The translations under genes were made by a program, and so were the position numbers. Shown in pieces: positions 1-12,166 of a DNA stretch of 64,000 nucleotides (its first letter is position 1; each line of letters starts with the position of its first letter). This DNA is from [Phialemoniopsis] sp. UDSM-2020. Its lineage: Eukaryota; Ascomycota; Sordariomycetes; Thyridiales; Thyridiaceae. The DNA lies in NCBI GenBank assembly GCA_018873225.1, contig JAEILZ010000004.1, forward strand, positions 2,604,001 through 2,668,000, written 5' to 3'. The notes below the pieces were generated by a model, which was not told where the DNA came from, did not search any database, and worked only from the letters and a program-made list of their open reading frames with translations.

Positions 1-2732
1 CACGGCCATCGTAGTCAATGAAACGTATTCAATGAAACGAGCGATATTGGCTCAGAACAGGGGTGTCGAGAGGGTAGAAGCACGTTGTGTTGCGTATTCT
101 CGGTCGTTGTGAAAGGATTGAGAGTCTTCCCCGTATCCTACCGGTCCTCGGCAACGAGTTGATCGACTGCCTCGGCAATGTTGAATTCTCCCGATGTTCC
201 TCGACCTCGATGGTCTCGTAACAGCAGATGTGTATTCGACCGCATTATTTCAATCTTGACTTTAGCATGTGTAAAGTACTTATTGCTGTCAGGAGATGGC
301 AGAGGTGATCATCGGATGATCACACAGCCTGTAGTGGTGAATTTCGAGCACGATCTTGGTTGACTGATGATGAGATGTTGTGGAGGCTGTCAAAAAGGGC
401 AGGCTGTTGACGTTTTTATATGCGCGAAAGGCCACACAGAGAGAATGGCTCTTCGGGAAATGACTGGGGGCTTGTCCAGTAAGGCATGGAAAAGGCTGCC
501 CGGATCACATTATGCTACCCACCACCTTAAGACAACCTGTGCAGCTGCAGATACCTACAGGTGCTACCCCTTTACCATCCAATCGTAACATAGACTCCGG
601 TTTCCAAGCATCAAGGATCTTAGAAGCCATGCGCGATTGGCGCCGCCTTCCCATGCTGCAGCCACTTCCCCCGATGTGCTGAATCAGAAGGGTATTATCC
701 CCCGAAACCAGTCTCGACCCACGCACTCGAGTTCATTATTCCTTGTCAGCGTTGCCTGTCAGTCGGGCCATTCGTAAATTACCGCATATATTATTGGTGT
801 TGCCATCATCCAGTTGCTCTCATTGACGATTGCGGACGCAAATGCAACGCCTGTTCATCATCGCGGGCATTAAATGTAGTAAGTACGAGGTGCCGTTGCG
901 ACCCTCACATCAGAGTCGAAATATCCTCCTTCTATTGTCGAAAAGGCAGGCAAAGTCGCAAACCTCGTCGTTCCACAGTCATAGGACTGGACAGTAATTC
1001 CCCCTTACTCCCTTTTCGTGATCGCCTGGCTGGAGTGATCAGTGCTTCCATTGCAGCGGCTGAATCTCCTTATGTGGCGCTGATCGTTGCTTTCAGCTCG
1101 AAGCATCGGAACGGGGGCTTCATTTTGATGTTTACATTTATCCAATGAATTTAACGATTTCAAGAGCGGCATGTTGCCTTTCCGAGCGAGCGCTGAGACC
1201 CCTTTCTCATCGCGCTCCATCCCGACCAACATGTCCATCCACTCGTGGCTAGCTAATCATTCGAGCCGACACTTTAGAAGGGCGGCATGTGCCATCCACG
1301 AAGAGGGTCTGGGTAGTGTCAATTGATCATCAAGGGAAAAGGCTGTGCTTACACCTAGGGGCAGTGTTTACCCCCGTGAAGGAGGTGACCGCCTCATGCG
1401 CTCGGAAACGCAAAAACACGCGCAGTGATACAGGTCTACGCCGCGATTGTCTTCCTCTTTACGAATGGTACCATGGAGCGAGAAGAAAGACTGGTCCGCC
1501 CCTGAGCCTCGCTGATGCCCAATCCAAGGTGACGATACTGGAGAGGGCGGTGATCTCTTGCACACTTCAGAGACTTGGTCTGTCAATCACCACAGGCTTG
1601 TATGTATCATTGTGACCGGACTCTATCCCAAGAAAGATGCTAATAATCAAGTTTCTTGTTCCATTTGGTCGTATGGTCGTGTACTGGCCGTTTAATATCG
1701 ATTCGTTTCGGCCACAACGCGTTAAACCTTCGACAGATCCTCCTCCTTCAATAGCCTGACGACAGCGACGACAGCGACGACACGAGGCGCGGACCAGGCA
1801 TGATGGCAGCCTGGTGGTCGGATGGACATCAATATCATGCATGAGATGCCCAACTCGTTATACAGATGGTGGCTAGCATTGTGGCCGTTGTTGTTGTTCA
1901 CACTGATCCAACACACGGGCCGAGAACAACAGAGCCGCTTCCACCACTCTGTTTGAGAGGTAAGTGAGGATAGATATTATACAATAATTCTGCGCCCTGA
2001 GATGAATTTTTCCATTTTAGACTTTTATTCTTCGTAAGAAGGCAGTCGAAACGTCTAAGGCAGTCCCATTCGACCTGTGAATATCAGAAGTATCCGGCGT
2101 AGCCTCAAAAGACCTTTGGAGAACAGAGGGGGAACAAGGCGATGTACCTGTTCATCACAAGAATACATCTTGTCAGAGTATTCATCCTTCACCGCCTCAT
2201 TCACATTCCATTCGATCAACCATGTTGGGCAAAAATGATCACACCAACTTGTTTCTGAATCTCGGCTGGCGGCCCCGAATCTCGTGCCAGTCTTGTTCCC
2301 CAGATACCACTTTGCCCAATTGCACAACCGCTCGACCAACGCAGCTGGTGTGTTGCGGGGCTAAGTCTGATCTTGTCGACGATGGCCGCCTGCACATCAT
2401 AACGGGCTGTGTCGTGCTCGTCGTGCATACTGAAGGACAAGTTCCCCACCCCCATCAATATGAATGGCTTGTTGGTTCGATTTGAGTCATGTTTTGATGC
2501 TATTCACAGTGATCCTGCCCGCCAACGCATTCTGTCGGTCTAAAGCAGACGTATTCAACCCATCAGATTGACGACCATCACACCCCCTTATAATGGCGGT
2601 CGCCCCACTAACGACCATACAAGCCGAGCCACATTGGCTGACCGGAGAGATAGCGACAGAGCCTTGTCTTCCTCCGTGTCTGGCTTCCAGAACTTGCAGT
2701 TAAAGAAGCGGTCAGGACTTACAACGATGGTG
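1..2732. other. No supported gene
   Basis: I found no open frame here that reads like a known protein or joins to a neighbour through convincing splice sites. The longest frames (about 60-108 codons) have protein-like composition on neither strand. The only structure noticed is a short tandem repeat near 1758-1783. The stretch may be intergenic or hold a strongly decayed element. Confidence 0.5.
1758..1783. repeat. Short tandem repeat, 9-base unit
   Basis: The unit GACGACAGC occurs at 1758-1766 and 1767-1775, followed by a third partial copy (GACGACAC) at 1776-1783. It lies outside any gene I can support and may be a simple minisatellite. Confidence 0.8.
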
Positions 2733-2740
2733 TATATAAG
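2733..2740 (+). promoter_or_regulatory. TATA box of the DUF6594-like gene
   Basis: The sequence TATATAAG lies 36 bases before the proposed start codon at 2776. That spacing implies a short leader and supports this start rather than an upstream one. Confidence 0.5.
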
Positions 2741-2775
2741 ACAGAGGAAGGTTCGTGTTGCAGAAAGAAAAAGAC

Positions 2776-4073
2776 ATGACCAGGCTTGTCACAGACCATG
2801 CAGACACATTCATCGATATGGGGAACTTCGCTAGCCATTTCTCATTCTCTCGAAAGACTCTAAGTCGGGAGGCACCTCCAGTCTCTGACTTGGAAGACCG
2901 TGGTATGCGTATGGCTGACAGTAAGGACCTTCCAATGGCTCTTCAGTATTTCAGATAGTAGAAAGCTGATCAAAATCTAGTTACCAATCAAAACGATGCC
3001 AACGAGGAGCATCCTTCCATACAGCGTCGCGATAGTAAGAAGACGTCCAATTGTATTCACATCGAAGAGTAGCTAACGTACTCAGCAAACATGGTTGCCG
3101 GTTTGGGTCCGGGTTTACGAAAGCTCGTTGGCGAACATTACGTCTACGGGAACATGCGTGTTCAACCGCGCTTCAGTGAACTTGGTCTAGCCTATCGTTT
3201 CTATGAACAGGAGAAATTAGGCTTTTATGATGCAAGAGAAGACCACATTCAGATAATAGCGAACATTCTGGAACGGCGGAAAACCACGATGCCAAGGTCC
3301 AGTAACGTCACAAGCAGTGATACCAGCGATCACAAGGCTGTATATCCTCCCCCAAAACATGATCAGCGTATCGAGAACGGCATCGAAACTTTGCTTAAAT
3401 ATGGTACGCTACACCGCTCGGAACCATCTTGTAACATGTCATGTTGCTTACCATTTGAACAGACCAACTGTGTAAAAGGGAAGATGAGTCGTGCCATTTC
3501 CCCCAGGTCGCGGATGAAACACTTGAGCGATACATCGAGTACTATCGGGACTTTCATGGTCTATCAGACGATTTCTGTGCTTCCATGAGGAGGTTCGGAG
3601 ACGTGGTCGAGATCAATAGGGACCACCTAGACGTCTTCATTGACTGGTTGTTTGCGAAGATGCCTAAGGTCATTCGACATGTAAGACCCCCTAGCCTGTC
3701 TATATACTAAGTGTCGATTAAATAATGCTAATTCTTTGGGACTCTACGATCTCAGAAGACCGAGGTAGCTCCAGATAGCGTTCGCTTTATAGGGCGAAGC
3801 ACAGTCAAGTCTTGGTGTCGAACAGCAACTGTTCTGGTGATCCTAGCGTTGCTACTATTGCCCATCGGTCTCCTGTTCATCGAATCAGCATCCAAAGACT
3901 TGAGCTTGTCCGTTGTTTTCGTCTCGGGCAGTCTTGTGACAATCCTCGTGTTTGCGATGCCCAGCATGTCTAGTCAGCACCGAATAGTATGCATCCTGGG
4001 CTACATGGCGATCATGTCTCCATTTCTCAACCAGCTTCAGAATGACTGCACGTGTACAGTCAGCCAACTTTGA
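2776..4073 (+). CDS. DUF6594-like membrane protein, five exons
   Basis: Exons are 2776-2920, 2981-3034, 3086-3403, 3463-3680 and 3756-4073, joining in one frame to a 350-residue protein. Every junction is GT..AG, and the third exon follows a CTAAC branch point. The N-terminal half is soluble, with a segment resembling the family (RFSELGLAYRFYEQEKLGFY). The C-terminal hundred residues hold two or three hydrophobic helices (for example VILALLLLPIGLLF and a second starting VVFVSGSLVTILVF), the usual tail of fungal DUF6594 proteins, whose function is unknown. The family assignment rests on this architecture and is an inference. A TATA box 36 bases upstream favours the chosen start. Confidence 0.55.
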
Positions 4074-4091
4074 GCGACTATAAACATGATA

Positions 4092-4123
4092 GACTATAGA
4101 GCGATGGAGTCAGTTCTATAGTC
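4092..4123. repeat. Inverted repeat (hairpin) after the DUF6594-like stop
   Basis: GACTATAGA (4092-4100) and TCTATAGTC (4115-4123) form a perfect 9-base-pair stem with a 14-base loop, beginning 19 bases after the stop codon. It would lie in the 3' untranslated region. Confidence 0.6.
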
Positions 4124-4246
4124 GTTCATCAGACAACAACAAAGTCACTGGATGCGGTGAGGTTGAAATTGCGTGTGGCAGCATCCTGGCCTAGTTATCG
4201 GCCTCCTACAGATCAGTGGATCATCCAGGGGTGCTCGGCACAGTGG

Positions 4247-4286
4247 AGCCCTGTAAGGCGTTCTGTTACGCATACCCTACAGGGCT
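4247..4286. repeat. Second inverted repeat downstream of the DUF6594-like gene
   Basis: AGCCCTGTA (4247-4255) and TACAGGGCT (4278-4286) form a perfect 9-base-pair stem with a 22-base loop. It lies between two convergent genes, so it could be near either 3' end. Confidence 0.6.
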
Positions 4287-4595
4287 TATTTCAGGGACAG
4301 GGGTTGAGGACAGTGCCAAAAGTTATTGACAGTTATTTCTTTGCAGGTACCCCATTGAGTCGTTGCTTCCTTGTTTGTTTCCTTCCTTTCAATGCTCACG
4401 ATGTTTCGTCTGAGTTCGATGGCTTCGCAATTCACCCGATGACGGCCGCTTTTACGCTTCTTATTTTCCTGTTTGTTTTCTAGGATATTTCTTGTTTCAC
4501 TTCAATCAATCGAATGTTGATATTTCATGCAGAGACTATCCTGGCAGTTGTGATGTACACCTTGACCTAGCTCACCGAAACTGCTCACCGCTAAT

Positions 4596-6592
4596 TCAGG
4601 TACCATCATGACCTTTCTTGATCCACGCCCCCAACTCACGGTCTCCGCACACCCGCCCCATCTCCTGTTCGTCGAGACTGATAAGGACCTCCCAATCACC
4701 ATCGCTGGCAGTACGAGGTAGGATATTGGCGGCGCCGGGGTTGCAAGACCATGTCTTGCGCACCCAGTCCGGCCTCCCTCCGGAGTATGGCAAGCCAAAA
4801 TCGACTTCACCCCCAAGAGTCGCCCAGGAGCTGAAGTCAATTCCTGTGTTGGCACTATCAAGATGTTCCGGTGCCGTCATTCTCGACTCGGCGCGCGCAA
4901 GAGATGCGAACTGGCGGCCGACATAGGCGTCATCGACACTATGCACCGCTGCCCTGATCCGTCTCGCTGCAGCTGCCAGGATCCCCGGCTCCTGCATATC
5001 CGTGGACAGAGCCTCATCGCCATCCATGCCTTTGTTATTGTATCCACGGAACGCGGGTGTCGTGCATGGGAGACTAGACACTTTCGGTAAAGGCCCATGT
5101 CTCAGCAACCTAAAGGGGAAGATTTGAGATCAGTTCTTTGCATATGGACCCTAGCTTGTTACGCCCGACTTATATGGGGGAAATTTCTTTCCACAGTCCA
5201 ACACGGTGCGCGGACCAGGGTGAGAATTTGTACTCCCGATGAGCAGTGTTTGCCTGGCTGCATCGAAAAGGGGTCGGAGAAGGTTTGATGGATCTAACTT
5301 ACCGGTTTTTTGCTCCTACAAGTTCTCCCACAGGCGCTGTCGCATGAGCATGTACGAACATGTTGCCGAAGAACGAGGAGGAGAGACCTTCAACACGCTT
5401 GCGAGCATCAACTGCAGTGGTGAAAGTCGTTATTGTATCTGCTGGCAGCCGATGGTAACGCGCACGCATGACTCCGACCCAAACGAGAGCGCAAATGCAG
5501 TCGATTTTGGACACCCACGCGTTTTTGGATCCCTCCTTCACGAGGCTATTGATCATTCCATTCAAGCTCGAGATTCTATCGGCATCGAAGACGATTATTC
5601 GACAGACTCCGACTGAAGAAACAGTCTTCGGCAAGTTGACTTGATTGAGTCTTCCGACAGCAGACTGGCGAGTCTCGAATTCGCCCTCCCGCTTCTCCAA
5701 AGAGCCTGCCTTTTTGGCCAGGGCCCATATCGCAGATATTCCCTCTCGAAATGAGTTGCTCAAGTCAACTGTTACATGATTAGATCATCTGTGCACTCTA
5801 ATGTCATTGACAGCAATAGAATAGGTACATACCCGGTCTCGATACAGCACCACTCCGGATGTTTGCCGCGAATTCCTCCAAGAATATCGATATCGATGCG
5901 CCATCGAACACGGCGTGGTGAAAGGCGAAACACAGCACGATCCCGCCACGCTCCAGAAAGCTAGCGGTCAGGGTCAGAGCCGGATTAGTCTCGTCAGGCC
6001 TAGGGTGTCTGGTAGAGATGGTGAAGATCTCTTTCTGGCACATAATCGGGTCAGGTCCACCAGCCTCCTCGAGGTCTTCGTACTTGTGAGGCCATTCGTC
6101 GTACCAGATGATCTGGGATCGAAAGATTCCCAGGTCCTGGTGCCTGTGTCGCTCGCCTGGAGTCCATCGGGGCAAGTTGTACTGCAGCTGCACAGCCTCA
6201 GGATTCGTCGATGTCGGTGCCGGGCACACCTTGCCAGCCAAGAATGGCCATCGGTCGAGTGTTGCATCCAGAGCCGTGCGTACTCGGTTGGTTGTTTGGC
6301 TGATCTTCTCGAGTGCTACATCCTCGAACGAGATGAAATACATAAGTCGCACATAGATGTTGGACATGTGTTGATCCAGGGGACTCAAGACCCATGTGGT
6401 TGTTGCCTTTGGCTCTTTGTTCGGCGCGGTGCTGAAGTCTGAGGAGCTTCGATGGTGACCATTGACGAGTGCCATTGTGGACGTGCTGTCTGCGAAGCCT
6501 ATGCTGGTGTCTTGCACGATACAGTCATCATGGATTTGATACTTCAGGAGCAGAGATATCGGCGCAGTTGTGATGGAGGTTGACAAGCTCAT
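4596..6592 (-). CDS. BAHD-family acyltransferase (trichothecene 3-O-acetyltransferase-like)
   Basis: Three exons on the minus strand: 6592-5833, 5768-5303 and 5109-4596, about 579 residues. Members move an acyl group from acyl-CoA to a hydroxyl or amine. The catalytic HxxxD motif is visible as HHAVFD (His226, Asp230), and the structural DFGWG motif near the C-terminus is present in altered form (DFGLPYSGG). The middle exon carries the conserved core segment ending GELVG. The protein is longer than the usual 450-500 residues: it has about 65 residues before the first family block (WVLSPLDQ), so an internal start is possible, and an unusual 40-residue stretch at the start of exon 3 that may be partly intron. 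No biosynthetic core enzyme lies nearby, so the substrate cannot be inferred. Confidence 0.8.
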
Positions 6593-7583
6593 GGCTGGAA
6601 GTTGCTCGAGTTAAGCTGTCTCTTGTTGTCTGAGCGTGACAACACGCAGACGCGTCAGGTGTGATCAATTTCATCTGAACTTTCTCCTGACAACTCTGAA
6701 ACAAGTTGAAGCAACCAAATGAGAAGTGAATCCAATATTCACAAGGTTCCTGGCTGAAAAGTGCCCAGAATCTGATATGTAGATGAAGATCTCGCTCAGA
6801 TGCAATTCATCAACAGCTTCAGCAATGACTCTTCTTATCATGTAACAGCGATGGCACCCCAGTTTGGGGGGCACTAGGCCTCAAAAGGAGGCTGCATGTG
6901 ATATGATTCAGCATGCAGTTGGGGGAATGCTTCTTCTTGCTGCAGCAGTTCGCAACAGGACATAGTCCTGCAAGATTATTTGCTTTTGACTGCACGGTAA
7001 AGTCGAGATGTGAGCAACATGGAAAACCCTTCCCTCTCAGTTTCTCACCCCATCAAATCCAGCGTTTTAGACGAAGCGTGCGTATTCAGAGATCCCATGT
7101 TGATAATTGCTTTCCTGCAATGTTCTATACTCTCCAAGTGCCTTGTCGGCCGTTGACTATTCCTATCTGGTAAGTTGAGTTGCATGGACAAATCAAATAC
7201 CTCCCCTTGAGTTATTTCGAGACTTAGAACTCTATGGGTATGTACAATCACTTTACTTTGAAGATCGGTAGACAAAAGAACAGTCCTACATATTGAGACA
7301 ATGATCTTCAAAGCCTCATGGCAAATGACAATTACGGCAGAGTTGATTGTAAGAAACGGCTTAGGCTACCGCAACGAGGCAGCAAACGACAGCAGTCTAC
7401 TTGTATTGTCGACCAAATGATCAATGGCATTTTGATACAGCTTCCAGACTTTACTTGTATCCTGTACTGAAACCTCAATTTTGCTTTCTATCCATCAAAG
7501 CGTGACTCATTCCGCATACATTTACCAAGCTTACTCGGTTTCCAGGTGACTACACAACTTCCAACTCCATCCGTCAACGCTCC
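6593..7583. other. Intergenic, no gene seen
   Basis: This is the upstream region of the acyltransferase and the 3' side of the galacturonate reductase, both on the minus strand. I see no supported frame. Confidence 0.55.
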
Positions 7584-8960
7584 TCAAACAAGCTTCCACA
7601 CACCATCCTTGGTCTCAATCTTGATTTCCCTGTTCTCGTCGATACTCCTCCTGCCAGCCTCGAGGATTGCCGTGGTGGCGACGGTGTTGGCCAGCGTCGG
7701 CAGCCCCTTGGCGTCGAGGTCGGCGGGCTTGAGCTGTCCCGCGTTGACGGCGCGGCAGCCGTCGACAAACTTCTCCATCGAGACGTAGCCGTAGCCGCCC
7801 TGGCCGCCAAAGTTGCCGTCCTCGTCGGGCGCGTACTTCATGTAAAAGGGGTTGTACCACATGAGCTGGCCCGCGCCGTCGTCGGCGACGTCGTAGCCGC
7901 GCTTGGCCTGGTCGATGCGGATCTCGCCGTTCTGCGCCAGGTAGTGGAAGTACTGGTTGGAGTGGACTCCCGCGCGCTGGGGCGCCGTCCACGAGGCCGT
8001 GTAGACGCCCGTGGCGCGCTTGGACGGGTCGCCCCGCTTCTCCCAGTGGACGAGCAGGGAGATGGTGTCCTCGGTGGCCTCGTTGCAGCCGAGGCCGACG
8101 GCGACGCCCTTGGAGGCCGAGGCGGAGACCTTGGTGGGCACGTAGCCGGCGTCCGAGACCATCGAGTCGCAGATGTCGATGTGGTGGCTGTTGAGGTAGT
8201 ACGAGATGTCCGAGTCGACGCCGGCCCAGGCCTTGAAGGTCTCGAGCTGGGACTTGGGCTGGGACATGTAGCTGTAAAAGTAGTTGAAGTCGCCGAGCTT
8301 CTTGGCCTTGAAGCGGGCGTCGGAGTAGGCCGGGTCGAAGCGCTTGTGGTGCTCGATGAAGACAAAGACGTTGTTCTTCTTGGCGGCCTCGATGAGCTGC
8401 AGGTGGTGCTCGAGGAGCTTGGTGGCGGGCTTGGTGATCATGACGTGGATGCCGCGCTCGATGGCGTAGAGGGCAATGGGGAAGTGGGTGGTGTCCGGGG
8501 TAAAGATGGTGATGGCATCGCCGGCCTTGAGGGCGTCAATGGCGGTCTTGAAGGCGTCAGGGTCGACGGCATCGTTGCCAGGGAACGACTCGAAGGAGGT
8601 GTCTAGCCCGTTGTAGACCTCGGTGATGTTCTTTTGGAGGTGTTCCCCTAAATTTGATGCGTCAGCTTCCGCATGGCGCTGAAGGCAGTCCCAGACGTGT
8701 TCCAATGGTGGACTTACTGATGGCGGGAAACTTCTTGCCGTTGACGCCGGCCATGCCCAGCTTGCCGACCTTGCCTCTCCGGCGCAGGTCAAACATGGAG
8801 AGACCGACGACACCGACCTTCTTGTCCGATCCAGAGGCACCACCACCAACAAAGCCTGTGGTGTACTCGCCAGTTCCCACCTGGACATTGTGTAAGTGAC
8901 AGTCTCCCTGATACAGCGGCTTGAAGCATTTCTTACCATCAACACGTTGAGAGGCTCCAT
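7584..8960 (-). CDS. gaaA: D-galacturonate reductase (Gfo/Idh/MocA family)
   Basis: Three exons, 8960-8937, 8880-8718 and 8647-7584, give 416 residues. The tiny first exon encodes only eight residues (MEPLNVLM) and splices into [13 protein letters not shown], creating the glycine-rich NAD(P)-binding turn of the Rossmann domain. The next block (FDLRRRGK) and the KPAT segment, equivalent to the family's catalytic EKP lysine, follow, and the C-terminal half is the Gfo/Idh/MocA substrate domain. Fungal GaaA reduces D-galacturonate to L-galactonate in the cytosol, the first step of pectin-monomer catabolism. The divergent neighbour at 12357 looks like the third enzyme of that pathway, which strengthens the call. 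The exact substrate is inferred from family resemblance and context. Confidence 0.82.
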   Translation of the reverse strand: MEPLNVLMVRNASSRCIRETVTYTMSRWELASTPQALLVVVPLDRTRRSVSSVSPCLTCAGEARSASWAWPASTARSFPPSVSPPLEHVWDCLQRHAEADASNLGEHLQKNITEVYNGLDTSFESFPGNDAVDPDAFKTAIDALKAGDAITIFTPDTTHFPIALYAIERGIHVMITKPATKLLEHHLQLIEAAKKNNVFVFIEHHKRFDPAYSDARFKAKKLGDFNYFYSYMSQPKSQLETFKAWAGVDSDISYYLNSHHIDICDSMVSDAGYVPTKVSASASKGVAVGLGCNEATEDTISLLVHWEKRGDPSKRATGVYTASWTAPQRAGVHSNQYFHYLAQNGEIRIDQAKRGYDVADDGAGQLMWYNPFYMKYAPDEDGNFGGQGGYGYVSMEKFVDGCRAVNAGQLKPADLDAKGLPTLANTVATTAILEAGRRSIDENREIKIETKDGVWKLV

Positions 8961-9306
8961 GTTTGCTGAACGTCTTGATTGGACTGGTCAAATCTATTCC
9001 TTAGAGACCAGAGATTGTTTAGACAACTCTAAAAGCCCAATGCTCGTCGCTTCCGAGCCGTTACGGTGGTCGAGGAAATCAGGATGTACAACCGCTTGGC
9101 TGAAGCTTGTGCAATCCAATTGAATGAGAGGAGTAGAGTCAATGAGGAGAGAAAAATTCCAGGAGAGGAACTGAACGAGAACTGTACAAGAAAAAGTCTT
9201 GGTTATCTAGGGTCTAGGCCGTGGACGTCAATTATCCGCACCTCACAGGACTACAGGTTGCTTTGGAGGACGGAGAAATTGAGGGGGATGGGGGGTGAGG
9301 GGCCAT

Positions 9307-9316
9307 GAATTGGAGC
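9307..9316 (+). promoter_or_regulatory. GAATTGGAGC element, copy 1
   Basis: A single copy of the ten-base motif that recurs as an inverted pair at 9471-9507, 347 bases from the gaaA-like start. It contains ATTGG, the complement of CCAAT. Confidence 0.45.
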
Positions 9317-9470
9317 GCGTTGGAGACAGGGCGAGAAGGCGGCCTTTGCCGTTGACCTGCCTAATGAATGGCTACTTCATATAGTCTCGGCTTGTGTTGT
9401 ACTAGTATACTAATTCTTTTGGAAGTCTGGGGACGAAGTCCAAGAGTTTCTCCGCTGAGAGATCTCATCT

Positions 9471-9507
9471 GAATTGGAGCCTTGCTGCATCGCGGAAGCT
9501 CCAATTC
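9471..9507. promoter_or_regulatory. Inverted pair of GAATTGGAGC (candidate regulator site)
   Basis: GAATTGGAGC (9471-9480) and its exact reverse complement GCTCCAATTC (9498-9507) flank a 17-base spacer. Inverted elements of this kind suit a dimeric Zn2Cys6 regulator. The pathway regulator GaaR is of that class, but its binding here is only an inference. Confidence 0.5.
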
Positions 9508-10295
9508 TGGAAGCTGGCAAGGCGACAAGTGTAGATCTCTGCGACCGGGTAATTTCTAGCTCTGCACTGAGGCTCATAGCTTGAGCAAAACTGGTATCAC
9601 GATATGCGCCGCGACCTCTTCTTGGTCCTCTCTGAATCGTGAAGCCAGTGGCATCTCGTGGAGCTAGGTGGTCCAGTCAGACCTTGTCGCATTGGCATCC
9701 GTGTCGAATAACGCGGCAGCGTTCTTGATCTGGAGCGGCAACCCGACGGGCGAATGAGCAGGGTGGAGCATGCGCCCCGCCCCCACGCGAGCAACACTAC
9801 AGACGTGCCCCGCATCGTCAGTGCATTACAGCATTAGGTACAGCAATTACAGGGGAGCTCTTTAGCGCCCAGCCCTGAAATCGGACTTCGGCGTCTTTGT
9901 CCGGCGACGTGGTCGTCGGAGCAGCGCTATATGTTGCTCGGGGCACCCGCTTTCGATGCTCGGGACACCGCTATCGTTGAAGTTTTACTCGGATCGCCGC
10001 TTTTGTCACCTCTCTTCGTCCGACATGGATCTTCTAAAAGAAAGCAGAACGGCGTCCTCCTCTCCTTTGTACTCGTCACCCATTCCACCGGCTAAATGAC
10101 CCGCCGTTTTCTTGAGGGAGGACCGGACGAAGTCTCGGCGAGTGGATCTCGCGCGGTTTTGACGTCGGAAATCCACCACCGAAACTCTCGTCACCCAAGC
10201 AAGCTACCAGACCACCTTCGAACTAGACCCGACTAAGAGGCCAGAAGGTCCTCCGTCCAAAGGAAGGTAGCACACCATGCCTCACCGTTCTCCCT

Positions 10296-10304
10296 ATTGG
10301 TGGC
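10296..10304 (-). promoter_or_regulatory. GCCACCAAT element, possible galacturonate-responsive site
   Basis: ATTGGTGGC on the plus strand reads GCCACCAAT on the minus strand. It matches the CCNCCAAT core I recall for the galacturonate-responsive element of Aspergillus and Botrytis, though the preceding base is G rather than a pyrimidine. Confidence 0.3.
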
Positions 10305-12143
10305 TTTTATTTCGCCGTCTTCTTAGTCTCCTTGCGGCTTAGGGAACGCCATCGACACTGGTCCTACTCATACGTACTGACCACTTTGGATCCTTCTCAT
10401 TCAACTGAGCGCACTCAACTGAATGAGAGAAGGCCGGCCCCAGTGGGGTCCTTTCGCTAACTGGCATGTCGACGAGAACGGCAATACCGCCCGGAGTGGC
10501 TTTTCTTGAGTGCAGCTGGTCACTCTCTCCCAGCTTCATGGCCAACCGCCGCAGACCAGACTCGCTGCATCTGGCTTGGCCTGCTCATTCCAATGTCTGC
10601 TTCCCACCGCCTGCCTTGTCAAGCTTCCTCTGCTCTCGATCTCTGGCACACCCCGCCTTTTCTGCCGTGTCCTGCTGCCCCTCCTCCATTCCATTTCTTT
10701 TCCGTCCAGACGACACCTCAGTGCTCTTGCCCCACATCGGATATTTCCAACTTTGCTTTCCCAGACTCACTCGCTCCCCGTCCGCTCTGGTCAACTCCAC
10801 AGACCCTGGGCAAAGTTGCCTTGCAGTCGCTATGAACGTCTTGGATCACAGAGCCGGAGAGGATCTTGTTTCTGCACCTCGTGCCCGCTTGGGTCCTGTT
10901 TTGCACACCCTCCAGACCCAACTATTCATACTCTTCCCTCTGATTTATTGGTCACTCTCCTTACTGATCATCCCCAACCATGCAAATAGCTCTTGCTTGT
11001 CGCTCGGGAGTGCGAATGTCAGATGGTCTCCATGTCCCTACTCTTCCCGAGGGACCACCTCACTCTTCCTTTTACTTGTCACGAATTTCCTTCGTCTCGT
11101 GGCCCAAGGGTAGCAGTTGCAGCCTCGCTAGCATCCTGGCATATTGTGTTCTGGACTGACATGCAGACCCGATTTGCCCTGTTGCATGCGGCGGGGTCCA
11201 CTCTTGCCGTCGTCCCAAGGGCCCGGCCATTGCCAACGGTGACTGACACTGAGGCCTCTTCAAGTCCCGATGCAAATCTCTACCCTTTCTGGCGTGCTGT
11301 GAACATGCCATGACAATCAAGCATACAGACACAGGGGTCACTGCTTTTGCTGCCCGCGCGGTTGACCAGTCTTGTCTGAACATTGTTGACCAGCTCCGGC
11401 CTCGCAGCTACCGCCGAGGTCGCTAGGGCATCCGGCCTACCCCACGCTAAGACTCTTGCCCTTGTCTTTGGGCGTGCCAGATCCGGAGCGCGCGGGCGGT
11501 ACTTGGCCCGGGCTCCAGGAGTCACTCCGGCGCGCCCTGTCCCAACTTAAGCAAGTCCTGGATCTGGTCCGGTTGACACTCGAGAACATCAGGTCGATCG
11601 GAAAATACTCCGCTTCGTCATTGCCTCTCCGGACGGACCGCATGTGCAGCCAACCTGCTCCGGCAGAGGGTGTGGATGCGTGATTTCTTTCCGCATGCAC
11701 TTACGCTCTTCATTCGCTATATATTGCCTCGCTATATGGATCTGGGGGAGGTGCCAATGATCAGGTCTGCGTCTCTGCCGCAGTGCCGTCGAGGTACGTA
11801 TGTTTTGTGTGTGGATTTGGGCCCCTCTTGTGCTTTGTTTTAGTCAGTCGTTGGACGAATAAAGCTAGCCGTCTAACTTTCCGATCTTCCCCCAGCCCGT
11901 CGTCTTGGTTCCTATTAGCCTCCCCTTCTTGCAGCTGCATCCTTACCTCACTCCAAAAAAAAAGTAGCAGCCAGACTAGCTCGCGAACAAGACCCCAAAA
12001 TTTGTGGTGCCTTCGGACCAATGTCTTAACGAGCCTACCTCGTGGTGTAAGGTAGGTCAGACACTTTTTACTTTCCTCGAAGGACCCTTCCACCCCTGCT
12101 GCCCGCTATTCCTGTACCCATTGGCTTGTGGATGGGGTGAGGT

Positions 12144-12151
12144 CCCCGGGG
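12144..12151. promoter_or_regulatory. Palindromic CreA/Cre1-type site
   Basis: CCCCGGGG contains the CreA consensus SYGGRG on both strands and sits inside a longer near-palindrome (12139-12157). It is 16 bases before the TATA box of the aldolase gene, a position suited to glucose repression. Confidence 0.4.
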
Positions 12152-12166
12152 AACCTCGTCGTTCTG

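Noticed and set aside
7838..8606. Long frames on both strands overlapping the galacturonate reductase (for example 220 codons on the plus strand).
   Set aside because: These are shadows caused by the strong third-position GC bias of the real gene; they have repetitive Gly/Val/Asp or Thr/Ser/Arg composition.
10466..11113. A 215-codon plus-strand frame between the gaaA-like and gaaC-like genes, with overlapping frames in other phases.
   Set aside because: All phases are open because the DNA is CT-rich and poor in stops; composition (Ser/Pro/Leu/Cys) is that of translated promoter or leader, and no domain is seen.
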